Shown here piece after piece: positions 28,329 to 38,185 of a stretch of 64,000 nucleotides of DNA. The position numbers and the translations under genes are program-made. The DNA comes from Corynebacterium heidelbergense (GTDB lineage: Bacteria > Actinomycetota > Actinomycetes > Mycobacteriales > Mycobacteriaceae). A model generated the notes under the pieces. It had not been told where the DNA came from, did no database searches, and was given only the letters and a program-made list of their open reading frames with translations. The stretch is from assembly GCF_028609845.1 (NCBI RefSeq), contig NZ_CP063191.1, positions 930,001-994,000 of the forward strand. Direction: 5' to 3'. Within the stretch, counting starts at the first letter, position 1; each line of letters starts with the position of its first letter.

Positions 28329-29272
28329 ACGAACCCCTGGACACTCGCGCCCTGCTGGCGATCGCCGAGGCCGCGGTGGATGAGGCGGAAACGACATTCT
28401 CGGCGGCGGTCGGCGCGGAGCCGGAGGTCATGAAGTCCCCCGGCGATTTCGCCACGGAAGCCGACCTCACGGTGGAGCGCCAGCTTCGCACCCTGCTCAC
28501 GCAGTACACCGGCCTGCCGGTGCACGGTGAGGAATACGGCACCGTCCTACCGGGGGAGTTCCCGGTGGAACACAACCCCAGTGACGAGATGGCCGATGGC
28601 CTCGATGGGCCCCGCCGCCGGGATCGCCGCCCCCACGAGGACGAGGAGATGCCGGAGACCTTCTGGGTGGTCGATCCCATCGACGGCACAGCCAACTACG
28701 CGGTGGGCAATCCGTTCTGCTGCATCCTCATCGCCCTGGTGCATCACAATGAAATCCAGTTGTCCGTCACCGAAATGCCCCTTTTGGGACGCCGCATCAC
28801 GGCGCGCCGGGGCCACGGCCTCTTCGTCGATGGTCACCCCGCCCGTTCCATGCCCCCCTCCGACCCGGGAGTCACGCAGATCAGCTTCGGCTCCATCCTT
28901 TCGCAACGCCGGGGTAACCTGCCGATCTCCTACCGCCAGGACATGCTCAACGAGATCGGCAAGTCCTACCCGCGCATGCGGGTGACCGGTTCCGTGGGCA
29001 TCGACTTGGCCTTTACCGCTGCCGGTGTGTTCGGCGGGACCGTCACGTTTAGCCCTAACCTGTGGGATAACGCTGCGGGCATTCTCGCGGTGCAGGAAAA
29101 CGGGGGGATTGCTACGGACTTCGCCGGCAATCCCTGGCGCCCGGGTGTCTCCGGGCTCGTCGCCGGGGAACCGGAAGTTCACGAGGCCCTGTTGGAGCAC
29201 ATCCAAAACGTGCCCATCGGCACGGCGGCGCGCAACGCCCAGGACGTCATGGATCGAGGGGGCATCCGATGA
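28325..29272 (+). CDS. Inositol monophosphatase family protein (histidinol-phosphatase candidate)
   Basis: A 315-residue magnesium-dependent phosphatase of the IMPase superfamily, called impA in mycobacterial his operons. Motifs: metal-binding Glu in HGEEYGT near residue 67, [18 protein letters not shown] near residue 117, and the second metal site in [17 protein letters not shown] near residue 245. ATG 28325 overlaps the hisA stop, and its own stop overlaps hisF, so it is translated as part of the his set. Since HisB here lacks a phosphatase domain, dephosphorylation of histidinol phosphate is an attractive role, but inositol phosphates cannot be ruled out. A charged insertion ([14 protein letters not shown]) near residue 100 is unusual. 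Confidence 0.85.
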   Translation: MNEPLDTRALLAIAEAAVDEAETTFSAAVGAEPEVMKSPGDFATEADLTVERQLRTLLTQYTGLPVHGEEYGTVLPGEFPVEHNPSDEMADGLDGPRRRDRRPHEDEEMPETFWVVDPIDGTANYAVGNPFCCILIALVHHNEIQLSVTEMPLLGRRITARRGHGLFVDGHPARSMPPSDPGVTQISFGSILSQRRGNLPISYRQDMLNEIGKSYPRMRVTGSVGIDLAFTAAGVFGGTVTFSPNLWDNAAGILAVQENGGIATDFAGNPWRPGVSGLVAGEPEVHEALLEHIQNVPIGTAARNAQDVMDRGGIR

Positions 29273-30042
29273 GCGTCACAGTGCGGGTCATCCCCTGTTT
29301 GGATGTGGATGAGGGCCGCGTGGTCAAGGGCGTGAACTTTACCGGGCTACGGGATGCCGGTGATCCCGTGGAGCTGGCCGCCCAATACGACGCGCAGGGC
29401 GCGGACGAGCTGACCTTCTTGGACGTCTCCGCCTCCAAGCAGGGCCGGGGCACCATGCTGGAGGTCGTGCGGCGCACGGCGGAACAGGTGTTCATTCCCC
29501 TCACCGTCGGCGGGGGTGTGCGCAGCGCGGAGGACGTAGACGCTCTGCTGCGGGCGGGCGCGGACAAAGTCTCCGTGAACTCGGCTGCGGTGGCCCGCCC
29601 GGAGCTGCTCCGGGAGCTCTCCCAGCGCTTCGGGGCGCAGTGCATTGTGCTGTCTGTCGATGCCCGGCGGGTCCCCGAGGGCTCCGCGCAGCAGCCCAGC
29701 GGATACGAGGTGACCACGCACGGCGGGACCACGTCGGCGGGCATCGATGCGGTGGAATGGGCCCGGCGCGGCGAGGAGCTAGGGGTCGGCGAAATCCTGT
29801 TGAATTCTATGGACGCCGACGGCACCAAGCGCGGTTTCGACCTCGAGATGCTGCGCGACGTGCGGGCGCAGGTGAGCATCCCGGTGATCGCCTCCGGCGG
29901 TGCCGGCCGGGCAGAGCACTTCCCCCCGGCCGTGGCCGCAGGCGCGGACGCGGTGCTCGCCGCGTCCATTTTCCACTTCGGGGAAGTGGCGATCAGCGAG
30001 GTCAAAGCCGCCATGGCAGCGGCTGGCTGCGAGGTGCGGTGA
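29269..30042 (+). CDS. hisF: Imidazole glycerol phosphate synthase cyclase subunit
   Basis: Uses ammonia from HisH to make imidazole glycerol phosphate and AICAR. 257-residue TIM barrel with the first catalytic Asp in [19 protein letters not shown] near residue 12 and the second in [16 protein letters not shown] near residue 183. Phosphate-binding loops TVGGGVRS and IASGGAG are intact. ATG 29269 overlaps the preceding stop as ATGA, and the hisF stop overlaps hisI as TGATG. Confidence 0.97.
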   Translation: MSVTVRVIPCLDVDEGRVVKGVNFTGLRDAGDPVELAAQYDAQGADELTFLDVSASKQGRGTMLEVVRRTAEQVFIPLTVGGGVRSAEDVDALLRAGADKVSVNSAAVARPELLRELSQRFGAQCIVLSVDARRVPEGSAQQPSGYEVTTHGGTTSAGIDAVEWARRGEELGVGEILLNSMDADGTKRGFDLEMLRDVRAQVSIPVIASGGAGRAEHFPPAVAAGADAVLAASIFHFGEVAISEVKAAMAAAGCEVR

Positions 30043-30404
30043 TGACCCCCGACGCGGAGATCCGAGAGTGCAACCTGGATCCCGCCATCGCCGCCCGGTT
30101 GAAGCGAACAAACGACGGGTTGGTGGCGTCCATAGTGCAAGATGCCGCCGACGGGACGGTGCTGATGATGGCCTGGATGGATGACCACGCACTGGCCTAC
30201 ACCCTGGCCACCCGCAAGGGCACCTACTGGTCGCGGTCCCGCGGGGCCTACTGGGTTAAGGGGGAGACCAGCGGGCACGTCCAGCACGTGCGCCAGGTCC
30301 GGTTGGACTGCGACGGGGATACCGTGCTGCTCACGGTGGACCAGACGGGGGCGGCTTGCCACACGGGAACGCGTAGCTGCTTCGACGGTGATCAGCTTCT
30401 CTAG
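30042..30404 (+). CDS. hisI: Phosphoribosyl-AMP cyclohydrolase
   Basis: Zinc-dependent hydrolysis of PR-AMP in histidine synthesis. 120 residues, the single-domain cyclohydrolase form; no HisE pyrophosphatase domain is fused. Motifs: [12 protein letters not shown] near residue 44, [19 protein letters not shown] near residue 62, metal-binding [10 protein letters not shown] and the [10 protein letters not shown] cysteine pair near residue 105. ATG 30042 shares its A with the hisF stop. Last gene of the his set; trpE starts 30 nt later. Confidence 0.95.
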   Translation: MTPDAEIRECNLDPAIAARLKRTNDGLVASIVQDAADGTVLMMAWMDDHALAYTLATRKGTYWSRSRGAYWVKGETSGHVQHVRQVRLDCDGDTVLLTVDQTGAACHTGTRSCFDGDQLL

Positions 30405-30421
30405 CTCCGATGGCCGTAGGG

Positions 30422-30427
30422 CACAAT
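30422..30427 (+). promoter_or_regulatory. -10 box of trpE
   Basis: CACAAT, 7 nt before ATG 30435. The first position departs from the TAnnnT consensus. The gap after hisI is only 30 nt, so no leader peptide or attenuator fits before trpE. Confidence 0.4.
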
Positions 30428-30434
30428 GGTTCCT

Positions 30435-32048
30435 ATGTCCGAATCCTTCCTGACTACTCGGGAGAACTTCCGCGTTCTCGCCACCCATCGCCGTGTCGTG
30501 CCGGTGGTGTGCAAGGTCCTGGCGGATAACGAGACCGCGCTATCCACCTACCGCAAGCTCGCGGACAACCGCCCCGGGACCTTCCTGCTGGAATCTGCGG
30601 CCCACGGCCAATCCTGGGATCGATACTCTTTCATCGGCACCGGGGCTCGCTGCGCGCTGACGGCGAAGAACGGGCACACCCGGTGGATTGGGGAACCACC
30701 CGTGGACCTGCCCTGCCCGGCGGACCCCCTCGACGCGGTCCGAGCCACCCTCGCCGCCCTGCACACGGATCCCATGCCGGACCTGCCCCCGCTGACCAGT
30801 GGACTGGTGGGGTACATGGGCTACGACATGATCCGCTACATCGAGGACGTCCCGGACACCTGCATCGACGACCTCAACGTGCCGGACATGGTGCAGATGC
30901 TGGTGGACACGATGGCCGTTGCGGATCACCACGAGGGCAGCATCTGGCTCATCGCGAACGCCGTGAACTGGGATAACTCGGACCAACGGGTGGACGCCGC
31001 CTACGACGATGCCGTCGGGCGCATCGATGCGATGCTCGAGGATCTCGCGGCACCCATCCCCACCCCACCCCAGCGCTACACTGCAAGCCCGCCGGATCCC
31101 CGCCGCCAGCGCACGGAGGCAGAACACGCCCAGCGCATCGCCGAGTGTAAGGAACACATCCGCGCAGGCGACGCCTTCCAGATCGTGCTCTCCCAGCGCT
31201 TCGAGCTGGACACCGACGTGGACGGGCTGGATGTCTACCGGATGCTGCGCGTCTCCAACCCGAGCCCATACATGTTCCTCGTGAACATTCCGGACGAGGC
31301 TTTCGCCAATACCGCTTTCCAAATCATCGGTTCCTCCCCAGAATCCCTCGTGCGGGTGCAGGACCGGCGGGTGAGCACGTATCCCATCGCCGGTTCCCGG
31401 CCGCGGGGGCGCGACTACGAGGAAGACCAGCTCATGGAGAAGGAACTCGTCGGCGACGAGAAGGAAAACAGCGAACACCTCATGCTGGTAGACCTCGGGC
31501 GCAACGACGTGGGGAGGGTGAGCTCCCCCGGCAGCGTGGAGGTCCACGACTTCCGGCACGTGGAACGCTACAGCGCGATCATGCACCTGGTCTCCGGGGT
31601 GACGGGCACGCTGGCTCCCGGTCGGACCGCCGTCGATGCCTTCGCCGCAACCTTCCCGGCCGGCACGCTCACCGGCGCGCCGAAACCGTCGGCGATGAGC
31701 ATCATCGACCGGTTGGAGCAGACTCGCCGCGGGGTTTACGGCGGCACGGTGGGCTACTTCGACTTCTCCGGGAACACGGACCAGGCCATTGCCATCCGCA
31801 CCGGGCTCTACCGGGACGGCACGATGGTTGTCCAGGCCGGGGGAGGGATCGTCGCCGATTCCGACCCGGCAGCAGAGGACTTAGAGAGCCGCAATAAGGC
31901 CGCCGCGGTGCTGCGCGCGGTTGCCGCTGCCGAGGGGCTGCGGGAAGCCGGGGCGCGCGCGGACGGGCCGGCTCGCGCTGAGGAGCCGACTTGCTCCGGC
32001 AGGTCAGAAGCAGCAGTGGCCGCACAACCGCAGGAGTCAAAGCGATGA
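30435..32048 (+). CDS. trpE: Anthranilate synthase component I
   Basis: Makes anthranilate from chorismate, with ammonia from a TrpG partner not encoded here. 537 residues. The N-terminal feedback site has the tryptophan-sensing [18 protein letters not shown] motif near residue 50, so inhibition by Trp is expected. The catalytic half shows [35 protein letters not shown] and [13 protein letters not shown] motifs. Two ATGs (30426, 30435) are possible; 30435 sits 7 nt from a -10-like CACAAT. The stop overlaps the next gene as ATGA. Its direct placement after hisI mirrors mycobacteria. Confidence 0.95.
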   Translation: MSESFLTTRENFRVLATHRRVVPVVCKVLADNETALSTYRKLADNRPGTFLLESAAHGQSWDRYSFIGTGARCALTAKNGHTRWIGEPPVDLPCPADPLDAVRATLAALHTDPMPDLPPLTSGLVGYMGYDMIRYIEDVPDTCIDDLNVPDMVQMLVDTMAVADHHEGSIWLIANAVNWDNSDQRVDAAYDDAVGRIDAMLEDLAAPIPTPPQRYTASPPDPRRQRTEAEHAQRIAECKEHIRAGDAFQIVLSQRFELDTDVDGLDVYRMLRVSNPSPYMFLVNIPDEAFANTAFQIIGSSPESLVRVQDRRVSTYPIAGSRPRGRDYEEDQLMEKELVGDEKENSEHLMLVDLGRNDVGRVSSPGSVEVHDFRHVERYSAIMHLVSGVTGTLAPGRTAVDAFAATFPAGTLTGAPKPSAMSIIDRLEQTRRGVYGGTVGYFDFSGNTDQAIAIRTGLYRDGTMVVQAGGGIVADSDPAAEDLESRNKAAAVLRAVAAAEGLREAGARADGPARAEEPTCSGRSEAAVAAQPQESKR

Positions 32049-32734
32049 AGCGAACCCGGAAAATCACCCCCCGCAACGCCGCGCTCTCACTCGTCGCCCT
32101 CTCCGCCGTGGGCCTGTGGGGGGCCGGGCGTTTGACATGGGTGAGCGCCCATGCCCGTGATGAGCTTGCGGGGGATTCCACCCACAAACTCGTGGGCGCC
32201 GTGTGGGACCCGGCCACCACCCCCCTGGCTCTGGCGTTGCTGGCCACAGTGGTCCTCAGCCTGGCGGTGGGGCCGCTGGTTCGGCGGATCCTGGGCACGG
32301 TGATCGTCGCGTTGTCCGCCATTGCGAGCTTCCGGGCGGTGATGCTGCTTACCACCGGAGCCGATTCAGAACGGGCCCGCCAACTGCTCACCTCCGGAGC
32401 GGCCACCCAGATGCAGTCCAAGCCCGTCCAGATCGCGGACTGGGCGGGGGTCACGAGCGTCGACGTTCACTACCTGCCCGTTGTTCTGGCGCTGCTGGCC
32501 GCGGCCGCTGGCGTGGTGGGGGGCGTGCTGCTGGCGATGTGGCCCGGGCGTCCAACCACCGGATCCACCAGGTTCGATACCCCCGAAACGCGGCGCCGAA
32601 CCGCCGAAGAGGACCTGGCGGAGAACCCCGACGAGCACCGGGTCCTGTGGGATGCCCTGGACGCCGGGGTGGACCCCACCCAGGAAGGCGAGGGTGAATC
32701 GACGGAGGGGAAGGCGACGGAGAATCGGGGATGA
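32045..32734 (+). CDS. Trp operon-associated membrane protein (Trp_oprn_chp family)
   Basis: A 229-residue protein with about four membrane helices (residues 12-30, 55-75, 82-102, 143-165) and a hydrophilic, acidic C-terminal tail of ~60 residues. Actinobacterial trp operons usually carry such a gene between trpE and trpC (TIGR02234, from memory); a role in tryptophan or anthranilate transport has been suggested by position only. The first-loop motif [14 protein letters not shown] contains Trp and acidic residues typical of the family. ATG 32045 overlaps the trpE stop, so the protein is made in step with TrpE. Confidence 0.8.
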   Translation: MKRTRKITPRNAALSLVALSAVGLWGAGRLTWVSAHARDELAGDSTHKLVGAVWDPATTPLALALLATVVLSLAVGPLVRRILGTVIVALSAIASFRAVMLLTTGADSERARQLLTSGAATQMQSKPVQIADWAGVTSVDVHYLPVVLALLAAAAGVVGGVLLAMWPGRPTTGSTRFDTPETRRRTAEEDLAENPDEHRVLWDALDAGVDPTQEGEGESTEGKATENRG

Positions 32735-32867
32735 CGGCGTATCGGGGATGAAGCCATCCGGCTCGACCGGCTAATTTCGTTCGCGCCTGATCCCCGGGAT
32801 ACGCTGACAGCGCAAGAGGTCCCCTCCCACAATCTCCGTTCCGTTCGCCGATCCAGCAGGAAGACCA

Positions 32868-33677
32868 ATGGCTACAGTGTTAGATCAGATCATCGCCGGT
32901 GTTCTCGAGGACCAGGCGGAGCGGGAAGCGCGCATCCCCTACCGGGAGATCAAGGCGATGAGCCTGGACGCGCCCCCGCCGCGCGATGCGTTCGCCGCCC
33001 TGTCCGGCCGCAACGTCAAAGTGATCGCGGAGGTCAAGCGGGCCAGCCCCTCCAAGGGCAACTTGGCGGAGATCCCGGAGCCCGCGGTGCTGGCCAAGGC
33101 CTACGGGGACAACGGTGCCAGCGTGATCAGTTGCCTGACCGAGCAGCGCCGGTTCAAGGGCTCCCTGGCGGACTTCGACGCGGTGCGCGCGGCCGTAGAC
33201 GTGCCACTTTTGCGCAAGGATTTCACGGTCAACCCCTACCAGATCCACGAGGCCCGGGCCCACGGTGCCGACGTCATCCTACTCATCGTCGCCGCCCTGG
33301 ATCAGGTGCGCTTGGAGGCCCTGTTAGATCGGACGGAATCCCTGGGCATGACGGCCCTCGTGGAGGTGCACACCGCCGAGGAGGCGGAGCGAGCCGTGGC
33401 CGCGGGCGCTTCCGTCATCGGGGTAAATGCGCGGAATTTAAAGACGTTAGAGGTGGATCCCGGCGTGTTTTCCACCATCGCCCCGGCCCTGCCGACGGAA
33501 GTGGTGAAGGTGGCCGAGTCCGGGGTACGGGACAAGTGCGATCTGCTGGCCTACGCCGGGGCCGGGGCGGATGCCGTGCTCGTGGGGGAGGGGCTGGTCA
33601 CGGCAGGTAATCCCGGCCAGGCCTGCAAGTCCCTGGTGGCTGCGGGCCTGCACCCCTCCTGCCCGTCGAAGCGGTAG
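32868..33677 (+). CDS. trpC: Indole-3-glycerol phosphate synthase
   Basis: Ring closure of CdRP to indole-3-glycerol phosphate. 269-residue TIM barrel, monofunctional with no TrpF domain. Motifs: [19 protein letters not shown] near residue 49, [20 protein letters not shown] near residue 110, [18 protein letters not shown] strand near residue 185 ([13 protein letters not shown]) and VAESGV. ATG 32868 follows AGGAAG at about 6 nt. A 133 bp gap separates it from the membrane protein gene, so a separate promoter is possible; TACGCT at about 32802 is a weak candidate. Confidence 0.95.
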   Translation: MATVLDQIIAGVLEDQAEREARIPYREIKAMSLDAPPPRDAFAALSGRNVKVIAEVKRASPSKGNLAEIPEPAVLAKAYGDNGASVISCLTEQRRFKGSLADFDAVRAAVDVPLLRKDFTVNPYQIHEARAHGADVILLIVAALDQVRLEALLDRTESLGMTALVEVHTAEEAERAVAAGASVIGVNARNLKTLEVDPGVFSTIAPALPTEVVKVAESGVRDKCDLLAYAGAGADAVLVGEGLVTAGNPGQACKSLVAAGLHPSCPSKR

Positions 33678-33685
33678 CTGCCCGG

Positions 33686-33691
33686 TAGGGT
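33686..33691 (+). promoter_or_regulatory. -10 box of trpB (leaderless start)
   Basis: TAGGGT, 7 nt before GTG 33699, directly after the trpC stop. It suggests an internal promoter for trpB-trpA-lgt. Confidence 0.5.
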
Positions 33692-33698
33692 TGAGCGC

Positions 33699-35060
33699 GT
33701 GAGTATGCAGCGCGAGCAACCTTCGACCCAGTCCCCGGCGGGGAGCCTGCCCACGGTGGCAGAAGTAATTGGGAACCCATCGACGTATCACCAGCCCGAT
33801 GAGCGGGGCCACTGGGGGGATTTTGGCGGCCGGTATATTCCGGAAGCGCTTATGGCAGTGGTGGAGGAGATCAGCGACTCCTGGGCCAAGGCCAAGGCTG
33901 ACCCGGATTACCTCGCGGAGCTTGATCATCTGCATCGCACGTATTCCGGCCGCCCCTCCCCGCTGTATTATGCGGGCCGTTTCTCGGCGGACATCGGTGC
34001 GAAGGTCTACCTGAAGCGGGAGGATCTCAACCACACCGGGTCCCACAAGATCAACAATGTGCTGGGGCAGGTGTTGCTGGCCAAGCGAATGGGCAAGCGC
34101 CATGTCATTGCGGAGACCGGTGCGGGTCAGCACGGTGTGGCGACTGCGACGGCCTGCGCTCTGCTGGATTTGAGTTGCCGCATTTATATGGGTGAGGTCG
34201 ATGCCAACCGCCAGGCCCTGAATATCGCGCGGATGCGTCTGCTCGGTGCGGAGGTGGAGGTGGTCACCGTTGGTTCTCGAACCCTTAAGGACGCCATTAA
34301 CGAGGCGATGCGTTATTGGGTCTCGCACGCGGATGATACGTATTACTGCTTCGGCACCGCCGCGGGACCGCACCCCTTCCCGGAGATGGTGCGCGACCTG
34401 CAACGGATTATCGGCGCGGAGGCTCGGGAGCAGATTCTGCAGGCCGAGGGCCGTTTGCCCGATGCCGCCATCGCCTGCGTGGGCGGAGGGTCCAATGCCA
34501 TCGGCCTGTTCCACCCCTTCCTCCAGGACGAGCAGGTTCGCCTCATCGGGGCAGAAGCCGGCGGCACCGGGGTGGATTCCGGCAAGCACGCCGCCCCCAT
34601 CACGGTAGGTTCCCGTGGTGTATTCCAGGGGGCTTACTCCGACCTGATGCAAAACGAGGACGGGCAGATCATCGAGTCTCATTCCATCTCCGCAGGGTTG
34701 GATTATCCCGGGGTGGGGCCGGAGCATTCCGCCCTGCATGAGGCCGGGCGCACGGAATACGTGGCCATCACCGATTCGGAGGCGATGGAAGGGTTCAAGA
34801 TTATGTGCGAGAAGGAGGGCATCATTCCGGCGATCGAATCCTCCCATGCGATTGCGGCGGCTATCAAGTTTGCAGCGGTCCAAAGGGAAGCGAACGGGGA
34901 TACGGAAAAGGCCCCGCTGTTGCTCATCAACATGTCGGGTCGGGGGGATAAGGATGTCAACACCGCGGCCCAATGGTTTGGCCTGCCGGATAAGAACACG
35001 GTCGTCACCCCCGAGAACGATGAAGTGACGTCCACCGAGGCCGAGGAGCAGGAGAAGTGA
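33699..35060 (+). CDS. trpB: Tryptophan synthase beta chain
   Basis: PLP enzyme joining indole and serine to tryptophan. 453 residues, a little long because of ~30 extra N-terminal residues before [16 protein letters not shown] and an acidic C-terminal tail ([15 protein letters not shown]). Cofactor lysine K117 lies in [14 protein letters not shown]; the phosphate loop is [10 protein letters not shown] and the ammonium/indole tunnel motif [13 protein letters not shown] is intact. GTG 33699 sits 7 nt after TAGGGT; ATG 33705 two codons later is an alternative. The stop overlaps trpA as GTGA. Confidence 0.96.
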   Translation: MSMQREQPSTQSPAGSLPTVAEVIGNPSTYHQPDERGHWGDFGGRYIPEALMAVVEEISDSWAKAKADPDYLAELDHLHRTYSGRPSPLYYAGRFSADIGAKVYLKREDLNHTGSHKINNVLGQVLLAKRMGKRHVIAETGAGQHGVATATACALLDLSCRIYMGEVDANRQALNIARMRLLGAEVEVVTVGSRTLKDAINEAMRYWVSHADDTYYCFGTAAGPHPFPEMVRDLQRIIGAEAREQILQAEGRLPDAAIACVGGGSNAIGLFHPFLQDEQVRLIGAEAGGTGVDSGKHAAPITVGSRGVFQGAYSDLMQNEDGQIIESHSISAGLDYPGVGPEHSALHEAGRTEYVAITDSEAMEGFKIMCEKEGIIPAIESSHAIAAAIKFAAVQREANGDTEKAPLLLINMSGRGDKDVNTAAQWFGLPDKNTVVTPENDEVTSTEAEEQEK

Positions 35061-35863
35061 GCACACACAGCGCCGAGGGGCAGGGGAACACTGACCGGTT
35101 AGCGCAGGTGTTCCGGGCGGCTAAGGAAGAAGGGCGCGCGGTGTTCGTGGGCTACTTGCCCGCGGGGTATCCCACCGTTGCCGAGTCCGTCGAAAACATG
35201 GTTGCCCTGGCCCGCCACGCGGACCTGATCGAGGTGGGCATCCCCTTCACCGATCCCATGATGGACGGGCCCACGATTCAGGTGGCGGCGGATACCGCCC
35301 TGGCGCACGGCTTTCGGGTAGAGGACACCATCGCGGTGGTTCGAGACGTGGTCGCCGCCGGGGGCAACTGCGTGGTGATGAGCTACTGGAACCCTATCCT
35401 GCAGTACGGGCCGGAGAAGTTCGCCGCGGAGCTCGCCGCCGCGGGCGGGTTGGGGAGCATCATCCCGGACCTATTGCCGGATGAGGCCGGGCGCTGGAGC
35501 GCTGCTTGCAAGGCAGAGGGCCTGTCCCCGGTGTACCTCGTGGCCCCCTCCACCACGGAGGAGCGGCTGGCCATCACGTGCTCTGCCGCGAAGGGCTTCG
35601 TCTACGCCGCGTCGCACATGGGCATCACCGGTGCCCAGGAGCAGGTTGCCAGCAGTGCCGCCGAGTTGGTGCGTCGCACCCGGGAGCACACTGATCTTCC
35701 CGTTGCCGTCGGGTTGGGCGTCCGCAATGGACAACAGGCCCGAGACATCGCCGAGTTCGCCGATGGCGTGATTGTGGGCTCCGCCCTCATCCAAGCGGTG
35801 GAGGAAGGCACGCTGCCGGACCTCGCCGCAGAACTGGCCGCCGGGGTACGAGGGCGCGCATGA
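35057..35863 (+). CDS. trpA: Tryptophan synthase alpha chain
   Basis: Cleaves indole-3-glycerol phosphate and passes indole to TrpB. 268-residue TIM barrel with the catalytic Glu in [18 protein letters not shown] near residue 57 (Asp a few residues later), [14 protein letters not shown] near residue 178 and the phosphate-binding [11 protein letters not shown] and [13 protein letters not shown] 35057 overlaps the trpB stop by 4 nt; its own stop overlaps lgt as ATGA. The coupling favours equal amounts of the alpha and beta chains. Confidence 0.96.
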   Translation: MSTHSAEGQGNTDRLAQVFRAAKEEGRAVFVGYLPAGYPTVAESVENMVALARHADLIEVGIPFTDPMMDGPTIQVAADTALAHGFRVEDTIAVVRDVVAAGGNCVVMSYWNPILQYGPEKFAAELAAAGGLGSIIPDLLPDEAGRWSAACKAEGLSPVYLVAPSTTEERLAITCSAAKGFVYAASHMGITGAQEQVASSAAELVRRTREHTDLPVAVGLGVRNGQQARDIAEFADGVIVGSALIQAVEEGTLPDLAAELAAGVRGRA

Positions 35864-36711
35864 TTCTCGCGGCGATTCCCTCCCCGCCGCAAGGCGTGTG
35901 GCACGTCGGCCCGGTGCCCATCCGTGCCTATGCGCTATGCATCCTTTTCGGCGTGATCCTTGCCTTCCTGTGGACCCGTCGGCGCTACGCGGCCCGAGGA
36001 GGTGATGCGGACCTCACGGTAGATGCCCTGCTCGTCGCGGTGCCCGCAGGGATCATTGGGGGCCGGGCCTATCACGTGCTCACCGACCACCAGCGCTATC
36101 TCGGCCCGGGCAAGAACTGGGTGGACATCTTCAAGATCACCAACGGCGGCCTGGGAATCTGGGGAGCCATCACCCTGGGCACCCTCGCCGTGTGGTTGCT
36201 CTTTCGCGTGAAGAAGGTGCCGCTGGCGCCGTTCGCCGATGCCGCCGCCCCCGCAATCGTGGTGGCCCAGGCGATTGGACGGCTGGGCAACTGGTTCAAC
36301 CAGGAACTGTACGGCGGTCCCTCCACCAGCCCGTGGGCCCTGGAAATCTACCGCCGGGTGGATGAGACCGGCATGCCCGATCCCGTGCGCGGACACTCCA
36401 CCGGGGAGGTGCTGGCCACGGTGCAGCCGACTTTCCTCTACGAGCTGCTGTGGAACCTGGCAGTCGCGGCCGTGTTGGTGTGGGCCGAACGCCGGTTCCG
36501 GATGGGGGCGGGGCGCGTGTTCATGCTCTATATCGCGGGCTACACGCTGGGCCGGTTCTTCATCGAACTGATTCGCTCGGACCCAGCGACGATGGTCTTC
36601 GGGAACATCCGCATCAACGTCGTGGTGGCCGCAGTGGTCTTTGCGCTGGCCGTCCTCGCGCTCATCGTGACCCGGGGACGGGATCGGCGCGGGGAGACCG
36701 CCTTGCGGTAG
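35860..36711 (+). CDS. lgt: Prolipoprotein diacylglyceryl transferase
   Basis: Membrane enzyme that attaches diacylglycerol to the lipobox cysteine of prolipoproteins, the first step for the lipoproteins found elsewhere in this window. 283 residues with about seven membrane segments. Motifs: [13 protein letters not shown] near residue 64, the Lgt signature [17 protein letters not shown] near residue 140, and [11 protein letters not shown] near residue 228. ATG 35860 overlaps the trpA stop. The trpA-lgt junction is a conserved actinobacterial arrangement. No clear sorting or fusion oddities. Confidence 0.96.
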   Translation: MILAAIPSPPQGVWHVGPVPIRAYALCILFGVILAFLWTRRRYAARGGDADLTVDALLVAVPAGIIGGRAYHVLTDHQRYLGPGKNWVDIFKITNGGLGIWGAITLGTLAVWLLFRVKKVPLAPFADAAAPAIVVAQAIGRLGNWFNQELYGGPSTSPWALEIYRRVDETGMPDPVRGHSTGEVLATVQPTFLYELLWNLAVAAVLVWAERRFRMGAGRVFMLYIAGYTLGRFFIELIRSDPATMVFGNIRINVVVAAVVFALAVLALIVTRGRDRRGETALR

Positions 36712-36732
36712 CGGAGTTCTCGGGGCCACGGC

Positions 36733-36738
36733 TATCCT
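36733..36738 (+). promoter_or_regulatory. -10 box of pyk (leaderless start)
   Basis: TATCCT, 7 nt before GTG 36746. No ribosome site is present between the box and the GTG. Confidence 0.55.
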
Positions 36739-36745
36739 CTGTGGA

Positions 36746-38185
36746 GTGAACAGAAGAACCAAGATCGTGTGCACCCTCGGCCCCGCCGTGGCCTCCCTCG
36801 AAAAGATCCGCGGTCTGGTGGACGCGGGTATGGACGTGGCTCGCCTGAACTTCTCCCACGGCGAGCACGCCGACCACGAGCGCAACTACCTGTGGGTACG
36901 GCAGGCCTCGGATGAGTCCGGCCGGGCGGTGGGGGTTCTTGCCGACCTGCAGGGCCCCAAAATCCGCCTGGGCCGGTTCACCGAAGGTGCGACGGTGTGG
37001 GCCACGGGGGAGACGGTCCGCATCACCGTGGAGGACGTGCAAGGTACTCACGACCGCGTCTCCACCACGTACAAGGGGCTGGCCAACGACGCCCGCCCGG
37101 GGGATCGCCTGCTGGTGGACGACGGCAAGGTCGCCCTCGTGTGCAAGGAGGTGGACGGCAACGACGTGGTCTGCGAGGTCACGGAGGGTGGCCCCGTCTC
37201 CAACAACAAGGGGGTTTCCCTGCCGGGGATGAACATTTCCGTCCCCGCCCTGTCCGAGAAGGACCGGGAGGACTTGCGCTTCGCCCTGAAGCTGGGGGTG
37301 GACTTCATCGCGCTGTCCTTCGTGCGCTCCCCGGCGGACGTGGAGCTGGTGCACGAGGTCATGGATGAGGTGGGCCGCCGGATCCCGGTGATCGCCAAGC
37401 TGGAGAAGCCGGAGGCAGTGGACGCGCTGGAGCCGATCATCCTGGCCTTCGACGCGGTCATGGTGGCCCGCGGGGACCTCGGTGTGGAGGTGCCCCTGGA
37501 GGACGTGCCGCTGGTGCAGAAGCGCGCGATCCAGATCGCCCGCGAGAATGCAAAGCCGGTGATCGTGGCCACCCAAATGCTGGACTCCATGATTGATAAC
37601 TCCCGGCCAACCCGCGCGGAGGCCTCGGACGTAGCCAACGCCGTGCTGGACGGTGCGGATGCGGTGATGCTGTCCGGGGAGACCTCGGTGGGCAAGCACC
37701 CCCTGACCACGGTGGAGACGATGGCCCGTATTGTCACGGCGGCGGAGATTGATGGCGATGTTCCGCCGTTGACGCACCTGCCCCGGACCCGGCGCGGCGT
37801 TATCTCGTATGCCGCGAAGGACATCGGCGAGCGGCTCAATGCCCGGGCCCTGGTGGCCTTTACGTCCTCCGGAGATACGGCGAAGCGGGTCGCGCGCCTG
37901 CGTTCCCGGCTGCCGTTGCTGGTGTTCACCCCGTTCCAGGCCGTGCGCTCCCAGCTTGCGCTGACGTGGGGAGCGGAGACCTTCCTATCCGACCGCGTGC
38001 AGAGCACGGACGACATGATCTCCGCGGTGGACGAAGCCCTGCTCACGATGGAGGAGTACCAGTACGACGACATGATGATCATCGTCGCCGGTTCTCCCCC
38101 GGGGATTTCCGGGAACACCAACATGATTCAGGTGCACTTGCTGGGCCAGGAGCACGGCTCTCACAGCCAGTACACCGGCCGCTAA
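36746..38185 (+). CDS. pyk: Pyruvate kinase
   Basis: Last step of glycolysis, PEP and ADP to pyruvate and ATP. 479 residues, full length. Motifs: RRTKIVCTLGPAVAS at the start, ARLNFSHG near residue 33, VIAKLEKPEAVD near residue 217 (catalytic Lys), VMVARGDLGVEVPLEDVP near residue 239 and MLDSMIDNSRPTRAEASDVA near residue 277; the C-terminal domain (from ~360) is present. GTG 36746 gives the conserved N-terminus and lies 7 nt after TATCCT. The stop interlocks with that of the convergent M20 gene over 4 nt (CTAA). Confidence 0.97.
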   Translation: MNRRTKIVCTLGPAVASLEKIRGLVDAGMDVARLNFSHGEHADHERNYLWVRQASDESGRAVGVLADLQGPKIRLGRFTEGATVWATGETVRITVEDVQGTHDRVSTTYKGLANDARPGDRLLVDDGKVALVCKEVDGNDVVCEVTEGGPVSNNKGVSLPGMNISVPALSEKDREDLRFALKLGVDFIALSFVRSPADVELVHEVMDEVGRRIPVIAKLEKPEAVDALEPIILAFDAVMVARGDLGVEVPLEDVPLVQKRAIQIARENAKPVIVATQMLDSMIDNSRPTRAEASDVANAVLDGADAVMLSGETSVGKHPLTTVETMARIVTAAEIDGDVPPLTHLPRTRRGVISYAAKDIGERLNARALVAFTSSGDTAKRVARLRSRLPLLVFTPFQAVRSQLALTWGAETFLSDRVQSTDDMISAVDEALLTMEEYQYDDMMIIVAGSPPGISGNTNMIQVHLLGQEHGSHSQYTGR

